This document shows, piece by piece, positions 10,402-19,612 of a DNA stretch of 64,000 nt. The stretch is from Nocardioides ginsengisegetis (GTDB lineage Bacteria > Actinomycetota > Actinomycetes > Propionibacteriales > Nocardioidaceae). The stretch lies in assembly GCF_014138045.1 (NCBI RefSeq), contig NZ_JACGXA010000001.1, positions 369,501-433,500 of the forward strand. Direction: 5' to 3'. The position numbers were made by a program, and so were the translations under genes. Positions within the stretch are counted from its first letter, which is position 1. Every line of letters begins with the position of its first letter. The notes below the pieces were generated by a model. That model saw nothing but the letters and a program-made list of their open reading frames with translations, searched no databases and was not told the DNA's origin.

Positions 10402-10821
10402 ATGTTGATGCCCCGTCGTGTCAAGCACCGCAAGCAGCACCACCCCAAGCGGACCGGTGCGGCCAAGGGTGGCACGAAGCTCGCCTTCGGCGACTTCGGC
10501 ATCCAGGCGGTCGAGGGTCACTACGTGACCAACCGTCAGATCGAGTCGGCGCGTATCGCGATGACCCGCCACATCAAGCGCGGTGGAAAGGTGTGGATCA
10601 ACATCTACCCCGACCGCCCGCTGACCAAGAAGCCCGCCGAGACCCGCATGGGTTCCGGTAAGGGTTCCCCCGAGTGGTGGGTGGCGAACGTCAAGCCCGG
10701 CCGCGTCATGTTCGAACTTTCCGGTGTTTCGGAGGAAGTTGCCCGCGAGGCCATGCGCCGCGCGATGCACAAGCTTCCGATGAAGTGCCGCTTCATCTCG
10801 CGAGAGGCGGGTGAATTCTGA
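10402..10821 (+). CDS. rplP: 50S ribosomal protein L16
   Basis: 139 residues, [19 protein letters not shown] start and [12 protein letters not shown] end. L16 organises the A-site tRNA pocket of the 50S subunit; the GRGSPEW-like loop ([12 protein letters not shown]) is present. Its TGA shares one base with the rpmC ATG. Confidence 0.97.
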   Translation: MLMPRRVKHRKQHHPKRTGAAKGGTKLAFGDFGIQAVEGHYVTNRQIESARIAMTRHIKRGGKVWINIYPDRPLTKKPAETRMGSGKGSPEWWVANVKPGRVMFELSGVSEEVAREAMRRAMHKLPMKCRFISREAGEF

Positions 10822-11060
10822 TGGCTACCCTCGCCCACGAGCTCGACGAGATGACCAACATCGACCTCGAGGCCAAGCTCCGCGAGGCCAAGGAGGAGCT
10901 GTTCAACCTCCGCTTCCAGGCGGCCACCGGCCAGCTGGAGAGCCACGGCCGGCTTCGCACGGTCAAGAAGGACATCGCCCGGATCTACACCGTGGTGCGT
11001 GAGCGCGAGCTCGGCATCCGGACCACCCCGGGCTCCAGCAATGAGGATGGTGCCGCATGA
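10821..11060 (+). CDS. rpmC: 50S ribosomal protein L29
   Basis: 79 residues; the two-helix L29 core ([26 protein letters not shown] and [19 protein letters not shown], each split by short loops) is intact. L29 lies near the tunnel exit. It starts on the last base of the rplP stop and overlaps rpsQ by 4 bp. Confidence 0.96.
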   Translation: MATLAHELDEMTNIDLEAKLREAKEELFNLRFQAATGQLESHGRLRTVKKDIARIYTVVRERELGIRTTPGSSNEDGAA

Positions 11061-11326
11061 GCGAGCAGGCAGTCGAGCGCAACGCTCGCAAGGTCCGTGA
11101 GGGCCTGGTCGTCAGCGACAAGATGGACAAGACCGTCGTCGTGTCCGTCGAGGACCGCGTCAAGCACGCGCTGTACGGCAAGGTCATGCGCCGCACCAGC
11201 AAGCTGAAGGCGCACGACGAGCAGAACGAGTGCGGCATCGGTGACCGCGTCCTCCTCATGGAGACGCGTCCGCTGTCCGCCACCAAGCGGTGGCGCGTCG
11301 TGCAGATCCTCGAGAAGGCGAAGTAA
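11057..11326 (+). CDS. rpsQ: 30S ribosomal protein S17
   Basis: 89 residues with the S17 OB fold ([19 protein letters not shown] and [19 protein letters not shown]). S17 is an early 16S rRNA binder. Last gene of the S10 part of the cluster; a 94-bp spacer with a hairpin separates it from rplN. Confidence 0.97.
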   Translation: MSEQAVERNARKVREGLVVSDKMDKTVVVSVEDRVKHALYGKVMRRTSKLKAHDEQNECGIGDRVLLMETRPLSATKRWRVVQILEKAK

Positions 11327-11330
11327 CCCT

Positions 11331-11346
11331 CTCGCCTTGCGGCGAG
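11331..11346 (+). promoter_or_regulatory. Short hairpin between rpsQ and rplN
   Basis: CTCGCC (11331-11336) pairs with GGCGAG (11341-11346) around a TTGC loop, starting 4 nt after the rpsQ stop. No T-run follows. It marks the boundary between the S10 and spc parts of the cluster and could attenuate or stabilise the transcript. The rest of the 94-bp spacer ends in AGGAGAG before rplN. Confidence 0.4.
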
Positions 11347-11420
11347 GACAACCACATCAGTTCGGCCAGGCTCAACAGCACGTGATGCGTTGAGAACCGG
11401 CTCGACAACCAGGAGAGACA

Positions 11421-11789
11421 ATGATCCAGCAGGAGTCGCGACTCAAGGTCGCCGACAACACCGGTGCGAAGGAAATCCTTTGCATCCGTGTTCTCGGTGG
11501 CTCGGGTCGGCGCTACGCCGGTATCGGCGACGTCATCGTCGCCACCGTGAAGGACGCGATCCCCGGTGGCAACGTGAAGAAGGGTGACGTCGTCAAGGCC
11601 GTCATCGTGCGCACCGTCAAGGAGCGCCGCCGTGCCGACGGTTCGTACATCCGTTTCGACGAGAACGCCGCGGTGATCCTCAAGAACGACGGCGAGCCGC
11701 GTGGCACCCGCATCTTCGGCCCCGTGGGCCGCGAGCTGCGCGAGAAGAAGTTCATGAAGATCATCTCGCTCGCACCGGAGGTGCTCTGA
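11421..11789 (+). CDS. rplN: 50S ribosomal protein L14
   Basis: 122 residues, [18 protein letters not shown] to [11 protein letters not shown], typical full-length L14. It forms part of an intersubunit bridge and the RsfS-binding face. A strong ribosome binding site (AGGAGAG) precedes the ATG by 6 bp. First gene of the spc part. Confidence 0.98.
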   Translation: MIQQESRLKVADNTGAKEILCIRVLGGSGRRYAGIGDVIVATVKDAIPGGNVKKGDVVKAVIVRTVKERRRADGSYIRFDENAAVILKNDGEPRGTRIFGPVGRELREKKFMKIISLAPEVL

Positions 11790-11791
11790 AC

Positions 11792-12154
11792 ATGGCCAAG
11801 AGCGTGAACATCAAGAAGGGCGACACCGTCAAGGTGATCGCTGGCAAGGACAAGGGTGCCGAGGGCAAGGTCATCCAGGTGCTCCGTGAGGAGAACCGGG
11901 TGATCGTCGAGGGCGTCAACCGCATCAAGCGGCACACCAAGGTCGTGAACCAGGGCGGTCGCGCCGGCAACACCGGCGGCATCATCACCGCCGAGGCTCC
12001 GATCCACGTCTCCAACGTCATGCTCGTCGAGGGCGACGGCGTGACCCGCATCGGCTTCCGCCGTGACGAGGTCACCAAGCGCCGCCCGGACGGCTCGACG
12101 TACACGTCGACGCGCAGCGTCCGCATCTCGCGCAAGACCGGCAAGGAAATCTGA
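11792..12154 (+). CDS. rplX: 50S ribosomal protein L24
   Basis: 120 residues. The KOW motif ([20 protein letters not shown]) begins at about residue 8. L24 is one of two proteins that start 50S assembly. It is 2 bp after rplN, and its TGA overlaps the rplE ATG by one base. Confidence 0.97.
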   Translation: MAKSVNIKKGDTVKVIAGKDKGAEGKVIQVLREENRVIVEGVNRIKRHTKVVNQGGRAGNTGGIITAEAPIHVSNVMLVEGDGVTRIGFRRDEVTKRRPDGSTYTSTRSVRISRKTGKEI

Positions 12155-12726
12155 TGACCGAGACCCAGGCCTCCGCCGCGGTGACCCCGCGGCTCAAGAC
12201 CCGCTACCGCGAGGAGATCCTCCCCGCGCTGCAGGCGGAGTTCGAGATCAAGAACGTCATGCAGGTTCCCGGCCTGACCAAGATCGTGGTCAACATGGGT
12301 GTCGGCGAGGCTGCTCGCGACTCCAAGCTGATCGAGGGTGCCATCAAGGACCTCACCGCGATCACCGGCCAGAAGCCGCTCGTGACCAAGGCCCGCAAGT
12401 CCATCGCGCAGTTCAAGCTGCGCGAGGGCATGCCGATCGGTGCGCACACCACGCTGCGCGGCGACCGGATGTGGGAGTTCCTGGACCGCCTGCTGTCGCT
12501 CGCGCTGCCGCGTATCCGCGACTTCCGCGGCCTCTCGCCCAAGCAGTTCGACGGCCGTGGCAACTACACGTTCGGTCTGACCGAGCAGGTCATGTTCCAC
12601 GAGATCGACCAGGACAAGGTCGACCGTTCGCGCGGCATGGACATCACCGTCGTGACCACCGCGACCAACGACGACCAGGGCCGCGCGCTGCTCAAGCAGC
12701 TCGGCTTCCCGTTCAAGGAGAACTGA
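12154..12726 (+). CDS. rplE: 50S ribosomal protein L5
   Basis: 190 residues, the usual actinobacterial length (E. coli 179). It contains [19 protein letters not shown] and the C-terminal [17 protein letters not shown] block. L5 binds 5S rRNA with L18 in the central protuberance. Coupled to rplX by the TGATG overlap. Confidence 0.98.
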
Positions 12727-12727
12727 C

Positions 12728-12913
12728 ATGGCGAAGACCGCACTGAAGGTCAAGGCCGCCCGCAAGCCGAAGTTCGCGGTGCGTGGCTACACGCGCTGCC
12801 AGCGTTGCGGCCGGCCCAAGGCCGTCTACCGCAAGTTCGGCCTGTGCCGCATCTGCCTGCGGGAGATGGCGCACCGGGGCGAGCTGCCGGGCGTCACCAA
12901 GTCCTCCTGGTGA
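12728..12913 (+). CDS. rpsN: 30S ribosomal protein S14, zinc-binding type
   Basis: 61 residues, the short type-Z form. Cys24-x-x-Cys27 (CQRC) and Cys40-x-x-Cys43 (CRIC) make the zinc site. Actinobacteria often carry a second zinc-free paralogue induced on zinc limitation; none is in this window. It begins one base after the rplE stop. Confidence 0.97.
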
Positions 12914-12956
12914 CCTCGAACTTCCACTCTTTTCACAACCAACGATCGCTGCAGGT

Positions 12957-12977
12957 CGCACCTGAGGTTCAGGTGCG
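12957..12977 (+). promoter_or_regulatory. Perfect 9-bp hairpin in the rpsH leader
   Basis: CGCACCTGA (12957-12965) pairs exactly with TCAGGTGCG (12969-12977) over a 3-nt loop, in the 94-bp gap between rpsN and rpsH and 30 nt before the rpsH ATG. S8 autoregulates the spc operon in E. coli through a helix near rplE. Whether this stem plays a similar part is inference; it lacks an obvious S8-type internal bulge. Confidence 0.45.
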
Positions 12978-13007
12978 AAACCACGGTGGAGAAAGGGCCT
13001 CGCGGCC

Positions 13008-13415
13008 ATGACGATGACTGACCCGATCGCAGACATGCTCACTCGTCTGCGCAACGCCAACCAGGCGTACCACGACGCGGTTTCCATGCCGTACAGCAAG
13101 CTCAAGCAGGGTGTCGCCGACATCCTGAAGCAGGAGGGCTACATCACGTCGTACGACGTGACGGACCCGGCCGAGGGCGAGGTCGGCAAGACGCTGACCA
13201 TCACCCTCAAGTACGGCCGCAACCGTGAGCGCTCCATCGCGGGTGTTCGCCGCATCAGCAAGCCCGGTCTCCGGGTCTACGCCAAGCACACGGGTCTCCC
13301 GAAGGTGCTCGGCGGCCTGGGTGTCGCGATCATCTCGACGAGCCAGGGCCTGCTGACCGACCGCCAGGCCAACCAGAAGGGCGTGGGTGGGGAAGTCCTC
13401 GCCTACGTCTGGTAA
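13008..13415 (+). CDS. rpsH: 30S ribosomal protein S8
   Basis: 135 residues beginning [23 protein letters not shown] and ending GGEVLAYVW, typical. The C-terminal [12 protein letters not shown] segment that binds 16S helix 21 is conserved. The ATG at 13008 follows GGAGAAAGGG; a second ATG at 13014 is also usable, but the longer MTMTDP start is the norm in actinobacteria. Confidence 0.97.
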   Translation: MTMTDPIADMLTRLRNANQAYHDAVSMPYSKLKQGVADILKQEGYITSYDVTDPAEGEVGKTLTITLKYGRNRERSIAGVRRISKPGLRVYAKHTGLPKVLGGLGVAIISTSQGLLTDRQANQKGVGGEVLAYVW

Positions 13416-13444
13416 CGACGAGACCGAGAAGGAGAAACACAGCT

Positions 13445-13987
13445 ATGTCGCGCATTGGCAAGCTCCCCATTCCGGTCCCGTCCGGTGTGGACGTCGCGAT
13501 CGCCGAGAGCCTCGTGACCGTCAAGGGCCCCAAGGGCACCCTGTCGCACTCCGTGGCGGAGCCGATCACCGTCGAGAAGGGCGAGGACGGCATCCTGGAG
13601 GTCAAGCGTCCGAACGACGAGCGTGAGTCGCGCTCGCTGCACGGCCTGACCCGCACGCTGATCAACAACATGGTCGTCGGTGTCACCGACGGCTACGAGA
13701 AGAAGCTCGAGATCGTGGGCGTCGGTTACCGCGTCCTGTCGAAGGGCCCGACCCAGCTGGAGTTCCAGCTCGGTTACTCGCACTCGATCGTGTTCGACGC
13801 GCCCGAGGGCATCACGTTCACCGTGGAAGGCCCGACCAAGCTCGGCGTCCAGGGCATCGACAAGCAGCTCGTCGGCGAGACCGCCGCGAAGATCCGCAAG
13901 CTGCGCAAGCCCGAGCCCTACAAGGGCAAGGGCGTCCGTTACGCCGGCGAGCACATCCGCCGCAAGGTCGGAAAGGCTGGTAAGTGA
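13445..13987 (+). CDS. rplF: 50S ribosomal protein L6
   Basis: 180 residues with both L6 repeats and the C-terminal [21 protein letters not shown]6 lies near the GTPase-associated centre. A clear AAGGAGAAA ribosome binding site precedes the start by 9 bp. The stop overlaps the GTG start of rplR by 4 bp. Confidence 0.98.
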   Translation: MSRIGKLPIPVPSGVDVAIAESLVTVKGPKGTLSHSVAEPITVEKGEDGILEVKRPNDERESRSLHGLTRTLINNMVVGVTDGYEKKLEIVGVGYRVLSKGPTQLEFQLGYSHSIVFDAPEGITFTVEGPTKLGVQGIDKQLVGETAAKIRKLRKPEPYKGKGVRYAGEHIRRKVGKAGK

Positions 13988-14373
13988 CCATGGCGATCTC
14001 GCTGAACAACAACAAGCACACCGCTGCTCGGGTGAAGTCGCGCCTGCGTCGTCAGGTTCGTGGCCGCAAGAAGGTGTCCGGCACTGCCGAGCGCCCTCGC
14101 CTCGTGGTCACGCGCTCCTCGAAGCACATCACCGTCCAGGTCGTCGACGACCTGGTCGGGAAGACCCTGGCGTTCGCGTCGACCACCGAGAAGGACCTCC
14201 GGTCCTTCGAGGGCGACAAGACCGCCAAGGCCAAGAAGGTCGGTGAGCTCGTCGCCGAGCGCGCCAAGGCCGCCGGCGTCGCCGGTGTGGTCTTCGACCG
14301 TGCAGGCAACAAGTACCACGGCCGCATCGCGGCCCTTGCTGATGGCGCCCGCGAGGGCGGCCTGACGTTCTGA
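13984..14373 (+). CDS. rplR: 50S ribosomal protein L18
   Basis: 129 residues from the GTG that overlaps the rplF stop (GTGA); an ATG two codons later (13990, [10 protein letters not shown]) is an equally good start. The 5S-binding L18 core [20 protein letters not shown] and [17 protein letters not shown] are intact. The positively charged N-terminus contacts 5S rRNA. Confidence 0.97.
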   Translation: MTMAISLNNNKHTAARVKSRLRRQVRGRKKVSGTAERPRLVVTRSSKHITVQVVDDLVGKTLAFASTTEKDLRSFEGDKTAKAKKVGELVAERAKAAGVAGVVFDRAGNKYHGRIAALADGAREGGLTF

Positions 14374-14407
14374 TCGCAGTACGCGAGAGAGAGAAGAGGA
14401 AACACTC

Positions 14408-15031
14408 ATGAGCGGAGCCCAGCGCGGACAGCGTTCGGGTGGCGAGCGCCGTGGAAACCGCGACGACCGTCGCGGAAACCAGGGTGCTGACAAGACCGCC
14501 AACATCGAGCGCGTCGTTGCGATCAACCGTGTTGCGAAGGTCGTGAAGGGTGGTCGTCGCTTCAGCTTCACCGCCCTCGTGATCGTCGGTGACGGTGAAG
14601 GTCTGGTCGGCGTCGGCTACGGCAAGGCGAAGGAAGTTCCCGCCGCCATCGCCAAGGGTGTCGAGGAGGCGAAGAAGGCTTTCTTCCGCGTCCCCCGCAT
14701 CCAGGGCACCATCCCGCACCCCGTCCAGGGTGAGAAGGCCGCCGGCGTGGTCATGCTGCGCCCGGCCGCGCCCGGTACCGGCGTCATCGCCGGTGGTCCG
14801 GTGCGTGCCGTCCTGGAGTGCGCCGGTATCCACGACATCCTGAGCAAGTCGCTCGGTTCGTCGAACCAGATCAACATCGTGCACGCCACCGTCGAGGCTC
14901 TCCGCATGCTGGAGCAGCCCGAGGCCGTGGCCGCCCGTCGTGGTCTCCCCGTCGAGGACGTCGCCCCGGCGGCGCTCCTCAAGGCGCGCCTGGAGATCCC
15001 GGCTGGTGTCTCCCAGGAGGTGTCGGCCTGA
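14408..15031 (+). CDS. rpsE: 30S ribosomal protein S5
   Basis: 207 residues. A basic, Gly/Arg-rich N-terminus of about 35 residues precedes the double-stranded RNA-binding domain ([19 protein letters not shown]) and the C-terminal domain. S5 sits by the mRNA entry site and affects fidelity. A ribosome binding site AGAAGAGGAAAC precedes the ATG. The stop overlaps the rpmD ATG by one base. Confidence 0.98.
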   Translation: MSGAQRGQRSGGERRGNRDDRRGNQGADKTANIERVVAINRVAKVVKGGRRFSFTALVIVGDGEGLVGVGYGKAKEVPAAIAKGVEEAKKAFFRVPRIQGTIPHPVQGEKAAGVVMLRPAAPGTGVIAGGPVRAVLECAGIHDILSKSLGSSNQINIVHATVEALRMLEQPEAVAARRGLPVEDVAPAALLKARLEIPAGVSQEVSA

Positions 15032-15213
15032 TGGCTCAGCTGAAGGTTCAGCAGAAGCGCGGCACCGTGGGCATCAAGTCCAACCAGCGCGAGACCCTGC
15101 GGACGCTCGGTCTCAAGCGCATCGGTGACGTCGTCGTCAAGGAAGACCGCCCGGAGATCCGGGGCATGGTCAACACCGTCCGTCACCTCGTGACGGTCGA
15201 GGAGGTGGAGTGA
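15031..15213 (+). CDS. rpmD: 50S ribosomal protein L30
   Basis: 60 residues, [20 protein letters not shown] to LVTVEEVE. The frame is open upstream to 14818, but the ATG at 15031 on the last base of the rpsE stop gives the exact family length. L30 binds 23S rRNA domain II. One base separates it from rplO. Confidence 0.97.
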   Translation: MAQLKVQQKRGTVGIKSNQRETLRTLGLKRIGDVVVKEDRPEIRGMVNTVRHLVTVEEVE

Positions 15214-15214
15214 C

Positions 15215-15655
15215 ATGACGCTCAAGCTGCATCACCTGCGTCCCGCCCCCGGGGCCAAGACCGCCAAGACCCGTGTTGGTCGTGGTGAGGCCTCCAAGGG
15301 CAAGACCGCGGGCCGCGGTACCAAGGGCACCAAGGCTCGCTACCAGGTTCCGGTCGCCTTCGAGGGTGGCCAGATGCCGATCCACATGCGTCTCCCCAAG
15401 CTGAAGGGCTTCAAGAACCCCTTCAAGGTGGAGTTCCAGGTGGTCAACCTGGACCGCATCAACGAGCTGTTCCCCGAGGGCGGCGTCGTGACCGTGGACG
15501 AGCTGGTTGCCCGTGGCGCTGTGCGCGACGGCCACCCGGTCAAGGTCCTCGGCCAGGGCGACCTGTCCGTCAAGGTCGAGGTGAGCGCCAACGCGTTCTC
15601 CGGCTCGGCCAAGGAGAAGATCGAGGCGGCCGGCGGCACCACCACCGTGGTGTGA
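15215..15655 (+). CDS. rplO: 50S ribosomal protein L15
   Basis: 146 residues. The N-terminal RNA-threading extension ([20 protein letters not shown]) and the C-terminal domain are complete. L15 is a late assembly protein linking 23S domains. It is followed by a strong hairpin, so it probably ends the main spc transcription segment before secY. Confidence 0.98.
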   Translation: MTLKLHHLRPAPGAKTAKTRVGRGEASKGKTAGRGTKGTKARYQVPVAFEGGQMPIHMRLPKLKGFKNPFKVEFQVVNLDRINELFPEGGVVTVDELVARGAVRDGHPVKVLGQGDLSVKVEVSANAFSGSAKEKIEAAGGTTTVV

Positions 15656-15690
15656 CGGTCTCCTGACCTGGCTTCAGTGACAGCACCGAT

Positions 15691-15722
15691 GGGGCGCGGG
15701 CGGCGTGAGCCGGCCGCGCCCC
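15691..15722 (+). terminator. Strong hairpin after rplO (terminator or attenuator)
   Basis: A 14-bp stem with one internal mismatch (15691-15704 with 15709-15722) closes on a GTGA tetraloop, 36 nt after the rplO stop. The following sequence (GTCTGCTTCATCT) has only scattered T residues, so termination may be partial. It separates the ribosomal protein genes from the secY-adk-map unit, which has its own putative promoter just downstream. Confidence 0.6.
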
Positions 15723-15765
15723 GTCTGCTTCATCTGGGCACCATCGGACCCTGTGGGGAGCCTGT

Positions 15766-15771
15766 TAGGCT
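15766..15771 (+). promoter_or_regulatory. Putative -10 box for secY-adk-map
   Basis: TAGGCT lies 60 nt before the secY GTG and just after the rplO hairpin. TAGGNT-type -10 boxes recur in front of other genes in this window. A good -35 is not evident 17 nt upstream. Confidence 0.4.
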
Positions 15772-15831
15772 TCCCCGGGTCTTCGCGGGTGACGTGCGAG
15801 GGCCGCACCCCGCTTGGAGAAAGAGGATCTC

Positions 15832-17127
15832 GTGCTAGCCGCGTTCGCGAACGCATTCCGGACTCCGGACCTGCGCAAGAAGCTGCTGTTCGTCCTGCTG
15901 ATCATCGCGATCTTCCGGCTCGGATCTCAGATCCCGACGCCGGGCGTCGATGTCGCCAACGTCCAGTCCTGCATCAAGGACGTGGGCAACTCGGGCGTCT
16001 ACAGCCTGATCAACCTCTTCTCCGGTGGTGCGCTGCTCCAGCTCACCATCTTCGCGCTCGGGATCATGCCGTACATCACGGCGAGCATCATCCTGCAGCT
16101 GCTCGTCGTGGTGATCCCGCGGCTGGAGGCCCTCAAGAAGGAGGGCCAGTCCGGCCAGACCAAGATCACCCAGTACACCCGCTACCTCACGCTGGGCCTG
16201 GCGCTGCTCCAGGCGACCGGCATCGTGGCGCTGGCCCGCTCGGGCAACCTGCTCCAGGGCTGCCAGAAGCCGCTGCTGCACAGCAACGGCACCGAGACCT
16301 TCCTCGTCATGGTCGTCACCATGACCGCCGGCACCGCCGTGATCATGTGGCTCGGCGAGCTCATCACCGAGCGGGGCATCGGCAACGGCATGTCGCTGCT
16401 GATCTTCACCCAGGTCGTCTCCCGCTTCCCGACCTCCCTGTGGGCGGTCGGCAAGGAGAAGGGCTGGTGGGTCTTCTCCGTCGTCATCGCGATCGGTCTC
16501 GTGATCATCGCCGCGGTCATCTTCATCGAGCAGGCACAGCGCCGGATCCCGGTCCAGTACGCCCGCCGCATGGTGGGACGCAAGATGTTCGGCGGCTCCT
16601 CGACGTACATTCCCCTCAAGGTGAACCAGGCCGGCGTCATCCCGGTCATCTTCGCCTCGTCGCTGCTCTACCTGCCGGCCATGGCTGTGCAGTTCAACCA
16701 GAACAGCGACTCCAAGTGGGTCACGTGGATCAACGACTACCTGGTCCGTGGCTCGCACCCGCTCTACATGCTGTCGTTCTTCCTGCTCATCGTCTTCTTT
16801 ACCTACTTCTACGTCTCGATCACCTTCAACCCCCAAGAGGTGGCGGACAACATGAAGAAGTACGGCGGCTTCATCCCCGGGATCCGGGCGGGCAAGCCGA
16901 CCGAGGACTACCTGTCCTACGTCCTGTCCCGCATCACGCTGCCCGGCGCGCTCTACCTCGGTCTGATCGCCCTCATCCCGCTCATCGCGTTCGTGTTCAT
17001 CAACGCGAACCAGAACTTCCCGTTCGGCGGCACCTCCATCCTGATCATGGTGGGCGTCGCGCTGGACACGGTGAAGCAGATCGAGAGCCAGCTCCAGCAG
17101 CGCAACTACGAAGGATTCCTGCGCTGA
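15832..17127 (+). CDS. secY: Preprotein translocase subunit SecY
   Basis: 431 residues with about ten transmembrane helices; core pore of the Sec translocon. The frame opens at a TTG at 15814, but GTG 15832 (LAAFANAFRTPDLRKK after the start) is preceded by GAGAAAGAGG at 6 bp and gives the usual N-terminus. Family landmarks include the plug region after TM1, NGMSLLIFTQVVSRFP in the middle, and the C-terminal cytosolic loop with KKYGGFIPGIRAGKPTEDYL. adk starts one base after the stop. Confidence 0.97.
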   Translation: MLAAFANAFRTPDLRKKLLFVLLIIAIFRLGSQIPTPGVDVANVQSCIKDVGNSGVYSLINLFSGGALLQLTIFALGIMPYITASIILQLLVVVIPRLEALKKEGQSGQTKITQYTRYLTLGLALLQATGIVALARSGNLLQGCQKPLLHSNGTETFLVMVVTMTAGTAVIMWLGELITERGIGNGMSLLIFTQVVSRFPTSLWAVGKEKGWWVFSVVIAIGLVIIAAVIFIEQAQRRIPVQYARRMVGRKMFGGSSTYIPLKVNQAGVIPVIFASSLLYLPAMAVQFNQNSDSKWVTWINDYLVRGSHPLYMLSFFLLIVFFTYFYVSITFNPQEVADNMKKYGGFIPGIRAGKPTEDYLSYVLSRITLPGALYLGLIALIPLIAFVFINANQNFPFGGTSILIMVGVALDTVKQIESQLQQRNYEGFLR

Positions 17128-17128
17128 C

Positions 17129-17704
17129 ATGAGGCTGATCATGATGGGCCCGCCCGGGGCCGGTAAGGGCACCCAGGCCAAGTTCGTGGCCGAGCACTTC
17201 GGGATCCCCGCGATCTCGACCGGAGACATCTTCCGCGCCAACGTCTCGCAGGGCACGCCGCTCGGCGTCAAGGCCCAGGGCTACATGGACGCCGGCGAGT
17301 ACGTCCCCGACGAGGTCACCAACCTGATGGTGCGCAACCGCATCGACGAGGACGACGCCGCCCCCGGCTTCCTGCTCGACGGCTACCCGCGGACGCTCGC
17401 CCAGGTCGAGGAGCTCGACGGGATGATCAAGTTCACCGGTCACTCCCTCGACGCCGTCGTCGTCCTGACCGTCGACGCCGAGGAGATCGTGCAGCGGCTC
17501 CTCCAGCGCGCCGAGGTCGAGGGTCGCGCGGACGACACCGAGGACGTCATCCGCCGTCGCCAGGAGATCTACACCGAGCAGACCGAGCCGCTCATCGACG
17601 TCTACCGCGGCCGCGGCCTCCTCATCGAGGTCGACGGCATGGGCGAGGTCGCCGACGTCACCGAGCGGATCTTCGCGGCGCTGGACACCGTCGCCCAGAG
17701 CTGA
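17129..17704 (+). CDS. adk: Adenylate kinase
   Basis: 191 residues, the short type without the zinc LID domain. P-loop GPPGAGKGTQ at residues 7-16, then the AMP-binding segment TGDIFRANV and FLLDGYPRTLAQVEEL. It interconverts ATP + AMP and 2 ADP. The secY-adk-map order is conserved in actinobacteria. Its stop shares one base with the map start. Confidence 0.97.
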   Translation: MRLIMMGPPGAGKGTQAKFVAEHFGIPAISTGDIFRANVSQGTPLGVKAQGYMDAGEYVPDEVTNLMVRNRIDEDDAAPGFLLDGYPRTLAQVEELDGMIKFTGHSLDAVVVLTVDAEEIVQRLLQRAEVEGRADDTEDVIRRRQEIYTEQTEPLIDVYRGRGLLIEVDGMGEVADVTERIFAALDTVAQS

Positions 17705-18522
17705 TGGGACTGCTGGACCGCGGGATCGAGATCAAGACCCCCGACCAGATCGACGCCATGCGTCGCGCCGGCCTGGTCGTGGGGCAGACCCTCGAGCTGA
17801 TGCGCTCGACCGTGCGCGCCGGGATCACCACGGGTGAGCTCGACGCGATCGCCGAGGACAACATCCGGTCGTCGGGGGCCACGCCCTCGTTCAAGGGCTA
17901 CCACGGGTTCCCGGGCTCCATCTGCGCCTCGGTCAACGACGAGGTCGTGCACGGCATCCCGGGGGAGCGGATGCTGGCCGAGGGCGACGTCATCTCCATC
18001 GACTGCGGCGCCATCGTCGACGGCTGGCACGGCGACGCGGCGATCACGGTCCCGGTGGGCACCGTCCCGGCCGAGGTGACCGAGCTGATGCGGGTCACCG
18101 AGGAGGCCATGTGGCGCGGCATCGCCGCCGCGCACCTCGGGGGTCGGGTCACCGACATCTCCCACGCCGTCGAGCGGCACGTCCGCTCCCAGGGTCGCTA
18201 CGGCATCCTGGAGGACTACGTCGGACACGGCATCGGCTCCCAGATGCACCAGCCGCCCAACGTGCCCAACTACGGCCGTCCGGGCAAGGGCCCCAAGCTG
18301 GTCGAGGGCCTGGCGCTCGCGGTCGAGCCGATGATCACCCTGGGCACCAAGGACACCGAGGTGCTCGAGGACGAGTGGACGGTCATCACCGCCGACGGCA
18401 CCTGGGCCGCGCACTTCGAGCACACGTTCACGCTAACCCCGCAGGGCACCTGGGTGCTCACCGCGCTCGACGGCGGCGAGGCCGCCCTCGCGGCGCTCGG
18501 GGTCCCTTGGGGCGGCAGGTAG
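17704..18522 (+). CDS. map: Methionine aminopeptidase type I
   Basis: 272 residues. Metal ligands of the pita-bread fold can be seen: the two Asp in SIDCGAIVDGWHGDAAI, His in YVGHGIGSQMHQPP, and the two Glu in AVEPMITLG and AHFEHTFTLT. It removes N-terminal Met from nascent chains. Coupled to adk by a TGATG overlap. In many relatives infA follows directly; here two unrelated genes intervene. Confidence 0.97.
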   Translation: MGLLDRGIEIKTPDQIDAMRRAGLVVGQTLELMRSTVRAGITTGELDAIAEDNIRSSGATPSFKGYHGFPGSICASVNDEVVHGIPGERMLAEGDVISIDCGAIVDGWHGDAAITVPVGTVPAEVTELMRVTEEAMWRGIAAAHLGGRVTDISHAVERHVRSQGRYGILEDYVGHGIGSQMHQPPNVPNYGRPGKGPKLVEGLALAVEPMITLGTKDTEVLEDEWTVITADGTWAAHFEHTFTLTPQGTWVLTALDGGEAALAALGVPWGGR

Positions 18523-18525
18523 GTT

Positions 18526-18571
18526 GGGGGAGCGATTGCAGGGAGTCGGCAGGTTGGCCGGCTCCTCCCCC
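18526..18571 (+). promoter_or_regulatory. Bulged stem-loop between map and the TerC gene
   Basis: GGGGGAG (18526-18532) pairs with CTCCCCC (18565-18571), and directly inside GAGTCGGC (18543-18550) pairs with GCCGGCTC (18557-18564, one G-U) over AGGTTG. The right arm is continuous while the left arm carries a 10-nt bulge. A TAGGTT (18520-18525) overlapping the map stop could be a -10, so this may be the leader RNA of the TerC gene, or a terminator without a T-run. Confidence 0.45.
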
Positions 18572-18604
18572 TGACCCGACACCGACCTTGAAGAGGCCGA
18601 CGCC

Positions 18605-19585
18605 GTGGATGTTGCTCCCTGGATCTGGTGGTCCACCGTCTTCCTGACGACGGCGCTGCTGCTCGTCGACGTGTTCGTGATCGGGCGCCGTCCGCACGAG
18701 CCCACGATGGGGGAGTCGGGCCGGCACCTGGCGATGTACGTCGTGCTGGCCGTGGTCTTCGGCCTCGGTGTGTGGTGGTTCTCGGGCGCCCAGTACGGCG
18801 GAGAGTTCTTCGCCGGCTGGCTCACGGAGTACTCCCTCTCCGTGGACAACCTGTTCATCTTCATCCTGATCATGGCGAAGCTGAACGTCCCGCGGCAGTA
18901 CCAGCAGACCGCCCTGCTCATCGGGATCGTGCTGGCGCTCGTGCTGCGCGGCATCTTCATCGGGCTGGGCGCGGCGGCGATCAGCCAGTTCAGCTGGATC
19001 TTCTACCTCTTCGGGCTCTTCCTCGTCTACACCGCGGTCAAGCTCGCCCGCGACGACGACCACGACGGCGACCAGTACGACCAGCCCCGGATCGTCCGCT
19101 GGGCCAGCCGGCACGTGCCGATGACCGACGAGTGGAGCGGGGTGCACCTCTCGACCAGGATCAACGGCTCGCGGGTCTTCACGCCGATGTTCGTCGTGGT
19201 CCTGTCGCTGGGCATGACCGACCTGCTGTTCGCGCTCGACTCGATCCCCGCGATCTACGGCCTCACCAGCGAGCCCTACCTCGTCTTCACCGCCAACGTG
19301 TTCGCGCTGATGGGCCTGCGCCAGCTCTACTTCCTGATCGGCGACCTGCTCCAGCGCCTGGTCTACCTGTCCTACGGACTGGCGTTCCTGCTGCTCTTCA
19401 TCGGCCTGAAGCTGATCCTGCACGCCATGCACGACAACGAGCTGTCGTTCATCAACGGCGGCCACCACATCGAGTGGGCGCCCGACATCCCGATCTGGGT
19501 GTCGCTGCTCGTGATCGTCGGCACCCTGGCCGTCACGACCGTCGCCAGCGTGCTGAGGGACCGCGCCGTCGCGCGCTCGGAATAG
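18605..19585 (+). CDS. TerC family integral membrane protein
   Basis: 326 residues from a GTG start with nine or so hydrophobic helices. The TerC/Alx signature is clear: TEYSLSVDNLFIFILI and LSLGMTDLLFALDSIPAIYGL, whose acidic residues lie in membrane helices and are thought to bind metal. Family members export manganese or are linked to tellurite resistance and metalation of secreted enzymes. The cytosolic loop is acidic (DDDHDGDQYD). It stands alone on the plus strand between map and a luciferase-like gene, interrupting the usual map-infA order. Confidence 0.9.
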   Translation: MDVAPWIWWSTVFLTTALLLVDVFVIGRRPHEPTMGESGRHLAMYVVLAVVFGLGVWWFSGAQYGGEFFAGWLTEYSLSVDNLFIFILIMAKLNVPRQYQQTALLIGIVLALVLRGIFIGLGAAAISQFSWIFYLFGLFLVYTAVKLARDDDHDGDQYDQPRIVRWASRHVPMTDEWSGVHLSTRINGSRVFTPMFVVVLSLGMTDLLFALDSIPAIYGLTSEPYLVFTANVFALMGLRQLYFLIGDLLQRLVYLSYGLAFLLLFIGLKLILHAMHDNELSFINGGHHIEWAPDIPIWVSLLVIVGTLAVTTVASVLRDRAVARSE

Positions 19586-19612
19586 CCACTCCGGCGACGG
19601 GGTTGGGTCGGG

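Noticed and set aside
18526..18571. yybP-ykoY manganese riboswitch
   Set aside because: Only a GGGGAG-like element is present; the other conserved loops are not recognisable, so I list it only as a stem-loop.
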